64,000 bases of DNA from Semisulcospira habei (lineage: Eukaryota > Mollusca > Gastropoda > Semisulcospiridae), in assembly GCA_036245525.1 (NCBI GenBank), contig BTPG01000007.1, positions 119,784,132-119,848,131 on the forward strand. The letters are read 5' to 3'. This document shows positions 40,160 through 50,391 of this stretch, piece after piece. Each line of letters starts with the position of its first letter. The stretch's first letter is position 1. The notes beneath the pieces are model-generated. The model searched no databases and was not told where the DNA came from. It saw only the letters and a list, made by a program, of their open reading frames with translations. Both the position numbers and the translations under genes were made by a program.

Positions 40160-41493
40160 TCTATCCCTGGGCCTTCCATGACAATGCCTGCCTAGTGATA
40201 CTGGAAGCTGGCTTTCTCAGACTGTGACCAATCCATCCCCATCTTCTTCGCCCAATTTTATTTTCTGCTGTTATCTGCTCTGTTCTCTCCCAGAGTCTGA
40301 CATAGCTGATCTTCTCTGGCCAGTGGATTTTCAAAATTCTTCTAAGGCAACTGTTTATGAAGATCTGTACTCTGTTGACTGTGGTTTTTGTCAATCTCCA
40401 AGTCTCTGCTCCATATAGGAGAACTGCTTTTACGTGGAGTTGAAAATCCGTGTGTTGTGACAGCTCTCTGGACTCCACACTTTTTTGAACTGGAGAAAGG
40501 CTGCTCTGGCTTTACCGATTCGTGCTCTGACATCTGCATCAGTGCCACCTTTTTTGTCTATGATGCTCCCGAGATAGGTGAAGGACTCCACCTCCTCCAA
40601 CGGGGTGCCAGCAAGCAAAAGTGGTTCTTCCATGGTTACGTTCAGCATGGTTGCGTTCAGCCTCATTGTCTTTGTTTTCTGTTTGTGGATGGTGAGGCCC
40701 ACTTGGGACGAGATGTCAGCAAGCCTCGTGGTCTTGTCCTGCATTTGTTGACGAGCGTGGGATAGTAAAGCCAAGTCATCTGCAAAATCGAGGTCGTCAA
40801 GCTGTGTCCACAGTGTCCACTGTATTCCACTTCGTCTGTGCTCTGTGGTCCTCTTCATGACCCCAGTCTATCGCCAGTAGGAAGAAGAACGGAGACAGCA
40901 AACACCCCTGCCTGACACCGGTTCTGACTTGGAGCTCCCTGGTGAACTTCCCTTCGTGGATCACGCGACATGTCATGCCATCATAGCTGCTCTTGATCAG
41001 GCGGACGAGCTTTGTGGGTACACCGTAGTGTCGTAGGAGTTTCCACAGAGTCTCTCGGTCCACGCTGTCAAATGCTTTCTCGTAATCCACAAAGTTGACG
41101 TACAGCGGGGAGCTCCACTCCAGACTGTTCCACGATGATGCGGAGAGTGGCGATCTGGTCTGTACATGATCGGTTTTTCCTGAATCCTGCTTGCTGGTCT
41201 CTCAGGTGGGGGTCAACGGAGCTCTTCATTCTCTCCAGGATGATCCTGTTGAAGACCTTTCCTGGTACTGACAGCAAGGTGATTCCTCTGTAGTTGAAAC
41301 ACTTGCTGAGGTCGCCTTTCTTGGGAAGCTTGATTAGGTACCCCTCATTCCAGTCAGCCGGCATCGCCTCCTCTTCCCAGATCTTTCCAAACAGTGGGTA
41401 CAGCATCTCTACTGTTGTCTCTTGGTCTGCTTTCAGAGACTCAACTGGGATGCCATCTGGCCCTGCTGCTTTGCCGTTCTTCAAAAATGCCAC
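40160..41493 (-). pseudogene. RTE-like reverse transcriptase, copy C
   Basis: Segments 41493-41068, 41090-40797, 40858-40430 and 40478-40161 together give AFLKNGKAAGPDGIPVESL, CFNYRGITLLSVPGKVFN, MDYEKAFDSVDRETLWKLL, VRQGCLLSPFFFLLAIDWG, LDFADDLALLSHARQQMQ and [18 protein letters not shown]. The FADD active site is intact but at least three frameshifts are present. Confidence 0.85.
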
Positions 41494-41524
41494 TGCTCTT
41501 CTAATCTCTTCCCGGCTGGGTCTG

Positions 41525-42240
41525 TCACAGCTGATGGGTAGGTCGGTATCTGCTGGCTTGATGTCTGGGGGGGGAGGGGGGGGGGAGGGGGGGGGGAGGG
41601 GGGGGGGGGGGGTCAGGTGGGCTGGGTCTGTTCAGTAACTCTTCAAAATACTCAGCCCATCTGTCGAGTTGGTCTGCTCCGTGTGCAATAGGCTTGCCTT
41701 CTTTGTCTTTTACTGGTCTTTCTGTATGGCCATACTTGTCCGACAATCTTCTGGTGATGTCGTAGAGCTGTTTCATGTTGCCGCTGCCTGCTGCCTTTTC
41801 TGCCTCTACTGCCAGGCTGTCTGTGTAGGCCCTCTTGTCTGCCCTGATACTCTTCTTCACCCGCGGTTGGCTTCCGAGTATTCCTCCTGTGCCCTTGCTT
41901 TGGCTGCTCTCGTGCGACTGTTATTGACAACTGCTTTCTTCTGCTTCCTCACTTCTATCTTCTTCAAGGTCTGTGCCGACAGCCAGTCCTTGTGATGGTG
42001 TTTCCTGAACCCTACAGTGTCTTTGCATGTTGAGTTCAGCGCCACTCTAACTGCCTTCCACTGTTGCTCTGTGGTGACCGCCTCATCTTCATTTACTAGC
42101 TCCTGTAGCGCTTGAAACCGGTTGGACAGCACCAGTTTGAACTCTTCTCTCACTCCAGTCTCTCTCAGGAGGCCTACATTATAGCGCTGTCTTCTTGTTG
42201 TCTCTGTGCAGCTTTTCTTTAACTTGAGCTTTATTCTTAA
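41525..42240 (-). pseudogene. RTE-like linker region, copy C
   Basis: Frames read MREEFKLVLSNRFQALQELV, HHHKDWLSAQTLKKIEVRKQ, KKSIRADKRAYTDSLAVEAE and YDITRRLSDKYGHTERPVKD, parallel to copy A. A long G/A-interrupted poly-G tract follows at 41567-41612. The right border at 42240 (TCTTAA) is where the next insertion starts. Confidence 0.82.
41567..41612 (+). repeat. Poly-G tract (about 46, with A) in RTE copy C
   Basis: Same element position as the tract in copy A (2541-2567). Confidence 0.9.
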
Positions 42241-43385
42241 ATAATAATAATAATTATGGTATTTATAATGCGCTTATCTTATAATTATAACTCTAAGCGC
42301 GCACTCACAACTCACGCACGCATGCGCACGCTTAGATAACGGCTTGCGTACCACAAAAAGTGAAATACATTACGACAGTCGACTTTGGGTGGGGAGTGTG
42401 GTGATATAGTGCTACAACTGTTGAAAGAGGCGAGTTTTGAGGGCGGACTGGAAGGAGGAGAGAAAGTGTTTCTTACAGAGAGAGAGTGGGAGAGTGTTCA
42501 AGGCGGATGGACCGTATACAGAGGAGCGGGGGCCGAGAGTTTGGTGCGGGGGATGTGGAGCTTGCTTGCTGGGACCCCGTTGGAGGAGGTGGAGTCCTTC
42601 ACCTATCTCGGGAGCATCATAGACAAAAAAGGCGGCACTGATGCAGATGTCAGAGCATGAATCGGTAAAGCCAGAGCAGCCTTTCTCCAGTTGAAAAAAG
42701 TGTGGAGTTCCAGAGAGCTGTCACAACACACCAAAGTCCGGATTTTCAACTCCAATGTAAAAGCAGTTCTCCTATATGGAGCAGAGACTTGGAGATTGAC
42801 AAAAACCACAGTCAACAGAGTACAGACCTTCATGAACAGTTGCCTTAGAAGAATTTTGAAAATCCACTGGCCAGAGAAGATCAGCAACATCAGACTCTGG
42901 GGGAGAACAGAGCAGATAACAGCAGAGAATGAAATTGGGCGAAGAAGATGGGGATGGATCGGTCACAGTCTGAGAAAGCCAGCTTCCAGTATCACTAGGC
43001 AAGCATCGTCATGGAACCCCCAGGGAAAGAGGAAAAGAGGCAGGCCGAAAAACTCCTGGCGTCGAGACCTCCAAGCAGACATCAAGAGACTGGGAACCAC
43101 CTGGAGTAGACTTGAAGGAGAAGCACAGAACAGGAGTTGCTGGAGGTCTCTCGTCGACGGCCTATACCCGGGTAGGGGTGACAGGCGTAAGTAAGTAAGT
43201 AAGATGTGGAGGCGGAGAGGGTCGGAGGCGGAGCGGAGGGAGCAGGGAGGAATGTAGGGGTGAAATAAGTTGGACAGATAGGAAGGGTTGTTCAGGGATT
43301 TGTAGCAGAGAGACAGAATCTTGTATTGGATGCGTTGGGGGATAGGAAGCCAGTGAAGGAGTTTGAGCAGGGGAGTGATGTTCCT
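42241..43385 (+). mobile_element. Nonautonomous repeat inserted in RTE copy C and itself carrying RTE copy D
   Basis: The RTE endonuclease is cut after TCTTAA (42235-42240) and resumes after a second TCTTAA (about 43384-43389), so this segment is an insertion with a 6-bp duplication. The left part begins (ATA)n then ATGGTATTTATAATGCGCTT. The right part includes GGGATTTGTAGCAGAGAGAC and TTGGATGCGTTGGGGGATAG. I recall very similar GC-rich repeats as abundant in marine invertebrate genomes. Net length without copy D is about 0.5 kb. Confidence 0.78.
42561..43202 (+). mobile_element. RTE-like LINE copy D (3' fragment)
   Basis: 642-bp plus-strand 3' piece of the RTE family, starting in LLAGTPLEEVESFTYLGSII, continuing through [19 protein letters not shown] and [20 protein letters not shown], to a stop and the 3' end GGCG(TAAG)n with four clean TAAG units. 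The direct repeat GATGTGGAG flanks it (42552-42560 and 43203-43211). The regular tail and target repeats suggest it is the youngest of the RTE copies. Confidence 0.9.
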
Positions 43386-44190
43386 CTTAAGGTAAGCAGA
43401 TGGTGGTCTGAGGCGACATCTGCTCCCCTCCTCACTTGAACATCTTGAAGGGATATTCTAAATTTCGTGCTAATGCAGATATAGTCTGTTTGGTTCTCTG
43501 CAGTATGGTCAGGTGAGAGCCAAGTTGCTTTGTGCATTCTTCTGTGCGGGAAGATGCTGCCTCCAATGACAAGTCTGTTTAGAGCACAAAAGTCTACAAA
43601 CCTCTCCCCGTTCTCACTCATCTTCCCTAGTCCCTGTCTCCCCATCACCTCTTCATATCCGGTGTTGTCCTCCCCTATTTTGGCATTAAATCGCCCATGA
43701 CGATGGTGATGTCTCGCTCCGCACATTTGTCCACAGCACTCTGGAGTCAGTCGTAGAACTCTTCCTCGTCACTGTCATTAGTGGGCGCTTAACACTGGAT
43801 GACGTTCAGCTTGAGCTTTTTCTTGGTTCTAAAGGCTGCTGTGATAATTCTTGGCCCAAGAGGTTCCCAGCCCATCAGCGCTCTCTGTGCCACTAGTGAC
43901 AGCATGAATGCTACTCCTTCTGTATGGGGGGGGGGGGGGGGGGGGGGGCATTCTCCTCTTCATGCCCTGTATACAGAATCATCTCTCCACTTAACAGCCT
44001 TTTCTGCCCAGACTGCGTCCCTCTGGCTTCACTGATACCTAGCAGGGAAAGGTTGTACTTTTGCATTTCAGCTGCTATCTGGGCGGCCTTGCCGCTCTGG
44101 TACATGGTCTTGACATTCCATGTGCCCATGGTTGTGTCCCTGGATAGAGAGGCGGCTCGGTCCTGTGGCTTCCGAAGACTTCCGGCTTTC
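43386..44190 (-). pseudogene. RTE-like endonuclease, copy C
   Basis: From the 5' end: MGTWNVKTMYQSGKAAQIAA (APE-type start), LSLLGISEARG (catalytic Glu), a poly-Pro interruption from a 23-base poly-C tract, then GDFNAKIGEDNTGYEEVMG with a one-base loss in GDFN, MHKATWLSPDHTAENQTDYI and LQDVQVRRGADVASDHHLLT. All endonuclease boxes are visible, but frames shift several times. Confidence 0.82.
43926..43948 (+). repeat. Poly-G tract (23)
   Basis: Within the RTE copy C endonuclease, replacing the sequence expected after HEEENAP. Confidence 0.9.
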
Positions 44191-44509
44191 ACTACAGGAC
44201 GTCATAAATCTTCTGGTAAAAGAACTTCTGTTAAAAGAACCTTTCTCCTCCAGGAAAGGAATTGCTGTTTGTCTTTTCGGCGGCGTTTTTGTAGCTATTT
44301 CCTTATTTGCAGGGTGGGGAAGCTACCCCCACGCCCAACCCCCTTACTAGGAGGACCAGGGGTTTTCTGTCGGGGTCACCTTCCCTTAGACCATGTTGGT
44401 TCACAGCACCTTATTTCATTCGGTGCACCCCTCTCCCGAGGGACCCTATCCACCACCCAGGGGACGCGCCTCAATGCCATATGGTCCCAGCGCAAGGCTT
44501 CGTGTGTAA

Positions 44510-44997
44510 AGCACACATAAACATCAAGTGCGCACTTTAAAATACTTACTGATGCATGAGAGATAAGGCACATGGCCCGATCGTAGGAAAGGGCCACGTG
44601 TGTGAAATTTACGACCGGTGCCATACCAGGTAGAATGTGAATGAACGAACCATACTTTCGAGAAGTGCGCCGGCCAGTCAGAAACCCGACAGCCGAAGGA
44701 TGCCCCGAGACATTACTTGGCCATATCTCAAGCGACGGAAGGTAAGGAAGGGGGCTAGGAAACGACACACCGCAAGTAGTCCGCACAGAAGTAATGGTGC
44801 CACGTGGTCCCGAAGGAGGAAAACGGCGCCACGTGTTCCCGCAAGAAACGAAGCATGCCGCCACACAAAACACAAATTCCAAGTGAAGCACAGGGCACCA
44901 CGTAAACAAACGCGAGCACCGGTGGAGAAGAAAGAATCCAAGGAAAAGTGAAGGTAGGCTGAGCACGTGGTAGACACGACCTATTGTAACTAAGCAC
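44510..44997 (-). other. 5' leader of DIRS Y
   Basis: Sequence between the RTE insertion and the inverted repeat; minus frames here (for example 44966-44376) have no recognisable domain and I do not call a protein. Confidence 0.45.
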
Positions 44998-45173
44998 CGG
45001 CACTTGTGCCTGAATGAGGAGGGAAGAGAGGCTGCTCGGGTCCTGGTAACGGCCCACGAGTTGCCTCCCTGGTTGTGTAATTATACACAATGATTTTTAG
45101 GCTGAAATCGTTAAGCTAAGTGTATCTTCCTTACATACAGTAATGCCATCGGTAATGTATTTTGAGGAAACAA
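44998..45173 (-). repeat. Right inverted terminal repeat of DIRS Y
   Basis: Complement of 35150-35353; ends CGGTAATGTATTTTGAGGAA-ACAA next to the resumed TIR-element sequence CCATGTTTTC. Confidence 0.85.
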
Positions 45174-45939
45174 CCATGTTTTCTCAAAATGTAAGCATTT
45201 TTCGCACTTCTGTCAACCCCCCAACCCCACCCCCAGTTGTGACCCTTGATCTTTGCGATGAGTCAGTTAAATTAGTATGTATAGGATGGTCACATACCTT
45301 TGTGCCAAATTTGATTGAAAAAAATGCAAAAATGTCGATAATACCTGCAATTTTTTTATTTTTTTTTAATGGTATTTTACACACATTTGCCGGCCTTTTG
45401 TGACCCTCGACTTTCCAAGGGGTCATCCAAATTAGTATGCATAGATAGGTCTTACCGTCAGGTATCTCTGTACCAAGTTTAGGTTTGAAGTTGTGAATAG
45501 TATTTGAGAAAAAATAAACGTCAAAATATAGCTATTTTTATATATTTCCTGATCCCCTGTGACACTGACCTTTGTGAGAGGTCACTCAAATTTGTATGTT
45601 TAGAAAGGTCTTGCCACAAAGTATCCTTGGGCCAAGCTTGAAGACTGTGGCTTGAATAGTCTCCGAGAAAATGTCAATGTTAACGTTTTCCACAAACGAC
45701 CACTGGCCCAAAACGTACTCACTTTTGCTTCCAACATGAGCCAAAAATTATCTAGCAGCAAACTTTTTGATATTTGGAGGGATGGGACATGCTGAAGCAA
45801 ATTCAATAGCATGCCCACTATGCTATGAGTGGGGAGGCTTCAAACTGACAAGTAACATAAACATGTCTAGTTACAATAACTTCGCTGTAGAACATAATGT
45901 TGTGTGAAACACTGTATGTATGTAGTATGTGTGTGTGTG

Positions 45940-48046
45940 CGTATATGACTAAGTGCCAAAAGGTGAGCAAGAAGTGACCGCTTTTGCGGGAAAATAAAAT
46001 CTGTTTAAAAAGACATGTGTTGACTTTAACAAGTGGAATGTGTGTGTGAATGATTGAAGATATACTGGCAATAATTTCTGCACCTAATGTACAGCCGTTT
46101 GGTGAGTATACTGTAAAACGCCAGAATTGACCAATGAAAATCGGCCCGGGAAAGCGGACAACGATTTGCCGGTCTTTTTTGATCTAGTGTGTAAATGCAA
46201 CAATAACAAACCTGGTGCTAACCATGCCCATATGTTCAGGGAAGATTGATCTTATAATCCGTGTCGTTCCAAGATTTGAAGGTAAGCCACGCTTTTGTTT
46301 ATTGCTCTTGAAAGTAGCCTCTGTCGGACGTCAGGTTTGTCGCAACAGCAGCATCTTAATTTCCGCGAACTTGTGCTAGCGAAAGGCACGCTGACCCAAA
46401 CCGGAAATGGCGTCATTGCGTTGTTTCGCTTTCGTTGAATATTTGATATGCTTCAAATTTACTTTTTCCGTCACAGTTTTCTAAGCTGGCAAAAAAATTG
46501 TGAGCGCCAGTTTTTGTCACAAGATCTGACGTTCAACTATTTGCCAAGTTTAACAAAGTGTTTTTTTTTGGGGGGGGGTTCTACAACTGTCCGGTTATGA
46601 TAGATGCATTATGGGCCACATTCCAGCGTTGTTGTTTTGAATGTCCGATCTGTCAATGGAGAGCTACAACTCGTGAAATTTTGTCGCAACTGTTTTCATA
46701 AATCTGACATTTGATCACTTCTGCCGTTCGATTGTAATTATAGACAATATAATGAGCCAAATGTTTATTTTATAAATATTGTATAAGGGACCATTTTCAA
46801 GAGTTTGAATCGCCCGAGCCTCCAGCACCGATTTTAGGCAGTAGGTTAGAGAATGAAGATAATTTCTTGTGATAACAAATTTTATTGCGACGACCGCTGC
46901 TGTAGCAACTCTGATGTTCGATCGCGAACGCGTGACGCAAATCTGACCTCCGATCGATGAAAGTTGGTAAATTTATTTTTTGGTTTAACACGGTCACCGA
47001 TGTATTTTTGTCGTTTGATGGACACGTGCAGTTGTTGTGACACAAATGTAAGATAATGAGATCAAGGAACAGGTGAATTTCATAACATAATAATGCAATG
47101 ATAAAAAATTTATCAGACGTCAGGCTTGTGCTGCTATCCTGACGTTCAACACATATGGATTGTAGAACTTTTGAGGGAGAAGGCACTGTTAAAATGAGCC
47201 ATTTTGGACAACCAGTTGCATAGCCGTTAGGACCTTCTGAATCTGAGGGTCATAGTTAAAATAATGCATCAGCCTGAACAAAGATGAAATTTATTTGAAT
47301 ATTTGTTTTATTTTTACAGGCACAGACTGTTTAGCACATCATGTTTCATCATGTATTACTATTAATCAGAAAGCTGTATGCAGTTTGTTCTTCATATCTG
47401 TTTTGTTTTATTGTTAAATATTGTGCTTGAAACTGGGGGAAAGGCTTTGTGTTTGTGGCTTCTGATAACTATCCCGGGGATATCTGCTGCAATCCTGATG
47501 TTCAACATAAGTTACAAATTCTGGCCCTGACTGCCAATAAATATATTTGAGCAGCAAAGATGACTCTTATTGTGCTTTTCTGTGTGCATGTATTCTTGTT
47601 CGTGGTATATAACATGACAAAGTGTGTTTTTCTTGGTTGTAGGATATATTTTAAAAATTGAATATTGATTGGTCTGATGTCAGGTATTGCAACACAAATC
47701 TTGTTCAGGGATTAGAACATTCTAAGCCAAAGAGCAGTAATTGTTTGGATAGGTCAGTTGTGACCACTACTTATTATTTTAATTGTTTGGAAACAGATTT
47801 GTGTTTTTTATCCCACCAATTTAGAGACACTATGTCGCAATACCTGATGTCCGACATATCCAGACTTTTAAAATTTTAACAGCCATTTTCTCAAAAACCA
47901 TTTCAGATATTTTCTTTTTCTTTTACAAACCAATACCAATACAGTGTACATCACCCAAATACATTTTCTTGTACTTTATGTCAAACTTTGATTTTAACCC
48001 AGTTGTCCTCTTTGTGAGAGCACCTTTTGGCACTTAGTCATATACG
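45940..48046. mobile_element. 2.1-kb nonautonomous DNA transposon with a bidirectional motif array
   Basis: Perfect terminal inverted repeats of about 26 bp (45940-45965 and 48021-48046), starting CGTATATGACTAAGTGCCAA. The interior is noncoding but holds at least nine copies of a motif near TCTGACGTTCAAC, often with CGCAAC or GCTGCAA just before it, in both orientations. The TIR sequence does not let me name the superfamily, and no clean target duplication is visible. Confidence 0.75.
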
Positions 48047-48317
48047 TAAACATAAATGTCTCTGGTGTTTGTATATGCACAAGCTTGAATATTTAGGACA
48101 TGATTTCTTCAAACCATGTCTAAGAAATATATCAGTTGGCTCAACGTACAGAAAGTCGGTAGACCTGTGTTAGAGTCTGGAATTTTTGTTATATGCACTT
48201 GGAATTTTGGCTACAAGCACAAGACGTTTAACATGCAGTAACCTGTGACTCACTTAAAAGCAACATACGATAATTATAAAGAACACTCAGTCACATGAAC
48301 TGACAAACTGCCCTCAC
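48047..48317 (-). other. SRCAP intron, no features seen
   Basis: AT-rich intron between the 2.1-kb transposon and the exon 8 donor. Confidence 0.55.
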
Positions 48318-48542
48318 CGTTGTGAAAGTGCCAGATGCAGGGGTCACTACAGCAGCAGGAAGGGAGGTTGACTGAATGGCTGGGGACACTGGGGTGGTCT
48401 GCACTATTGGCAGACCAAGGACAGATGTTTTGACAGCAGCTGGCGGGGTGGAGGCGTGTAACTGAGCAGCTTTGGCCATGTCTACAGGAGAGGCTGCAGG
48501 GGCCTGAGGTAGTAAAGATGCTGGGGAAGCACGCCCTGATGT
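48318..48542 (-). CDS. SRCAP: SRCAP exon 8 of window
   Basis: 225 bp, acceptor TTTGCAG, donor GTGAGG, reading TSGRASPASLLPQAPAASPV, DMAKAAQLHASTPPAAVKTS and IVQTTPVSPAIQSTSLPAAV. Pro/Ala/Ser-rich insertion sequence, as in SRCAP just after the RSISP-type block. Phase 0 at both ends. Confidence 0.9.
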
Positions 48543-48964
48543 CTGCAAAACACGAGTGGTATGTGAAAACATGCCAAATTAATCACTAGAAGTTCTGCTC
48601 CAGCATCTGGCTATTTATTGGTGTAATAAACAGGCACATAGAAACGCCCTTGTACATGCAGCCACAGGTAATGTTTACTCTGTTGTGGTACACTAGGACC
48701 AAAGTATTCAAAGATATTGCCAATAAAAATTCAACAATGTTAATCAGCATGGCACAAGAGAAGTATTATGTTTGATCTATTTCCTGCATTTAGTACCTGT
48801 CTTCTGAGAATACCCATAAAATGTGTACGACTTGTTAATGGACTGTGGAACATAATAATTTATGTATCAAACAAATAAACACATTTTGTATGTTAGGATA
48901 TTAAAGGAAATGAGATCAATCAATGACATGTTCAAATCAAAATTTAAATAAAATTCAAACTGAC
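48543..48964 (-). other. SRCAP intron with a family IV half hairpin
   Basis: Short intron; TGTACATGCAGCCACAGGTA at about 48651-48670 is half of a family IV hairpin. Otherwise nothing. Confidence 0.55.
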
Positions 48965-49168
48965 CTGGGCAAGAGCTGGGGAGATGCTGCGGAAGGCAGC
49001 ATTTTTCAGCTGGCCCAGGGGAGGTCGAGGGGGAGGGTCGGGCTGGGAGTCTATCTCTTCGATCAGGTTGTTCGCTGTGCGCAACTGCTTCACTCGATGC
49101 GAGACAAAGGCTGGCAAGTCACGTTCCATTTCAGCAAGGTTGGGGAACAAGGCCTTTATGTCCACATG
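48965..49168 (-). CDS. SRCAP: SRCAP exon 7 of window
   Basis: 204 bp, acceptor CTTGCAG, donor GTCAGT, phase 0 both sides. It reads HVDIKALFPNLAEMERDLPA, FVSHRVKQLRTANNLIEEID and PPLGQLKNAAFRSISPALAQ. It corresponds to the beginning of the ATPase insertion, where vertebrate SRCAP reads 'FDLIGLEGRVSRYEADTFLP'. Confidence 0.92.
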
Positions 49169-49355
49169 CTGCAAGAGTGACACAGACATTCATGTACAGG
49201 TTCACACTGGCGAAAGTTGGCAATGGTGGAAATACAGAGAGGTACACCAACTTCTAGGACTACATAGGCACAGATAGGGTGCTAGAACACTTTCCTTCTG
49301 CAATTTTCCAAGCATTCCTGTGACTTCTCATGCAATCGAGACCTACCTGCTACAT

Positions 49356-50202
49356 CAGGCATGCCTACCCTCAATTTGAAGTTTCAGTATTAGCTATTTG
49401 AAATTTCAGTAATACTATTAAAATTTCAGTAATACTATTACTATTGTTACCTATTATTTCTGCACTGTTTTTTATATTGTGCCTTTTATATTAGCGCGAG
49501 CGCAAAAATAAAAAATGACACACACATCACTGACCAGGACACATATAGTTTACACCCCCCCCCCCCCCCTTAATTTTTCAATTTTTTTTTAAAAACTTGC
49601 ACATTGCGAAATTTTCTGATCATTGCACTTCCATCCAACCAAGGGAAAGCAGACACCGACAGGTTGGTTTAAATAAAGGGACGTAATCGAGCAAATTGTC
49701 CTAGTGTGCTTACTCCCCTTGTTATTGTTTTAATTTGACTAACTCCAACATTTACTTTAGTTCTAGGTTTTAAAAGGCAACTAATATTAATGATAAATTA
49801 GGAAATCATATAAATTATTAATGATAAATTAGGAAATCATATAAATTATTATCTTATGTACTAATTTAAAACAAAATGCAAAATAATTGCATTTTTTTTT
49901 TTCAGATTAGAATATCTTTTATTGTACAACTTCACCCACAGCTTTAAACTAAAATAAACACTTGGATTATGTTAACGATATTTTTGATGCAGAGAAAATT
50001 CATATTATTTGATCCTTTAACATCCCAACATCAAAGATAAAAGCGTGTGCGATACCTGTCACGGCAACCACAGGCCAACGAGTTTGTTTGGTGTTTATTT
50101 TTTTTTCTTTCTCTGTAACGTAAAACAAGTCTCCGTATTTTCTGTAACGCTACCTCGATTTCCGTAAAAAATACGCAAATTCCGTATGGGTAGGCATGCC
50201 TG
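49356..50202. mobile_element. hAT-like nonautonomous element carrying repeat R copy 2
   Basis: Terminal inverted repeats CAGGCATGCCTACCC at 49356-49370 and their complement ending at 50202. Inside, 49583-49862 matches repeat R in the Mutator-like block (20056-20330), with an extra 26-bp internal duplication (TTAATGATAAATTAGGAAAT twice). A poly-C run of 15 lies at 49555-49569. No coding. I could not see an 8-bp target duplication, so hAT is inferred from the end sequence style. Confidence 0.65.
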
Positions 50203-50391
50203 CTGCGGTCAAAATTCTCAAACTTTTGTCTTTAAAGACTATAGTACATTTCAGTAGACCAGACCTGCCAACCCCTACACAGCTATGGTAGTATAATTTT
50301 GGACAAGTGGTAGTAGTTTAGCACGCAAGTTACTGTTTGCTCAACGCCGAACACTAGATGCATGGAAATTTCTCAATACAACACAACTCTG

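Larger units (their letters stand above)
39988..44497 (-). mobile_element. RTE-like LINE copy C, full length, split by nested elements
   Basis: Minus-strand copy flanked by the 12-bp duplication CTTCGTGTGTAA. From right to left it holds a 5' UTR (44497-44195), the endonuclease start (44190-43386), a foreign insert (42241-43385), the rest of endonuclease/linker (42240-41500), RT (41493-40160) and the 3' end with a degenerate CTTACTTCCCTTACGCC tail. Net length is about 3.36 kb, so it gives the full structure of the family that copies A, B and D show only in part. Confidence 0.88.
35150..45173 (-). mobile_element. DIRS-like tyrosine-recombinase retrotransposon Y
   Basis: About 200-bp inverted terminal repeats (35150-35353 and 44998-45173) share AACGATTTCAGCCTAAAAAT and TTACACAACCAGGGAGGCAA. 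A complementary region with TTACCGATGGCATTACTGTA lies inside the left end at 35405-35485. On the minus strand the element encodes Gag-like remnants (39374-39075), RT (38205-37339), RNase H (37047-36700) and tyrosine recombinase (36540-35586). A full-length RTE copy at 39988-44497 interrupts it. Net length is about 5.5 kb, normal for DIRS. It is related to, but clearly a different subfamily from, DIRS X. Confidence 0.88.
35052..45771. mobile_element. TIR element 'CACGTGAGCC', copy 2, split by DIRS Y
   Basis: The left part (35052-35149, from AAAGGCAAAGCCATTATGG to CACCAGCAAAAT) and right part (45174-45771, from CCATGTTTTCTCAAAATG to CTTCCAACATGAGCC) are contiguous in the intact copy at 57774-58510. 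DIRS Y sits between AAAAT and CCATG, without an obvious target duplication. Confidence 0.8.

Noticed and set aside
42385..42660. Plus-strand ORF joining repeat sequence to LLAGTPLEEVESFTYL
   Set aside because: The frame crosses the border of RTE copy D by chance; the two parts are different elements.
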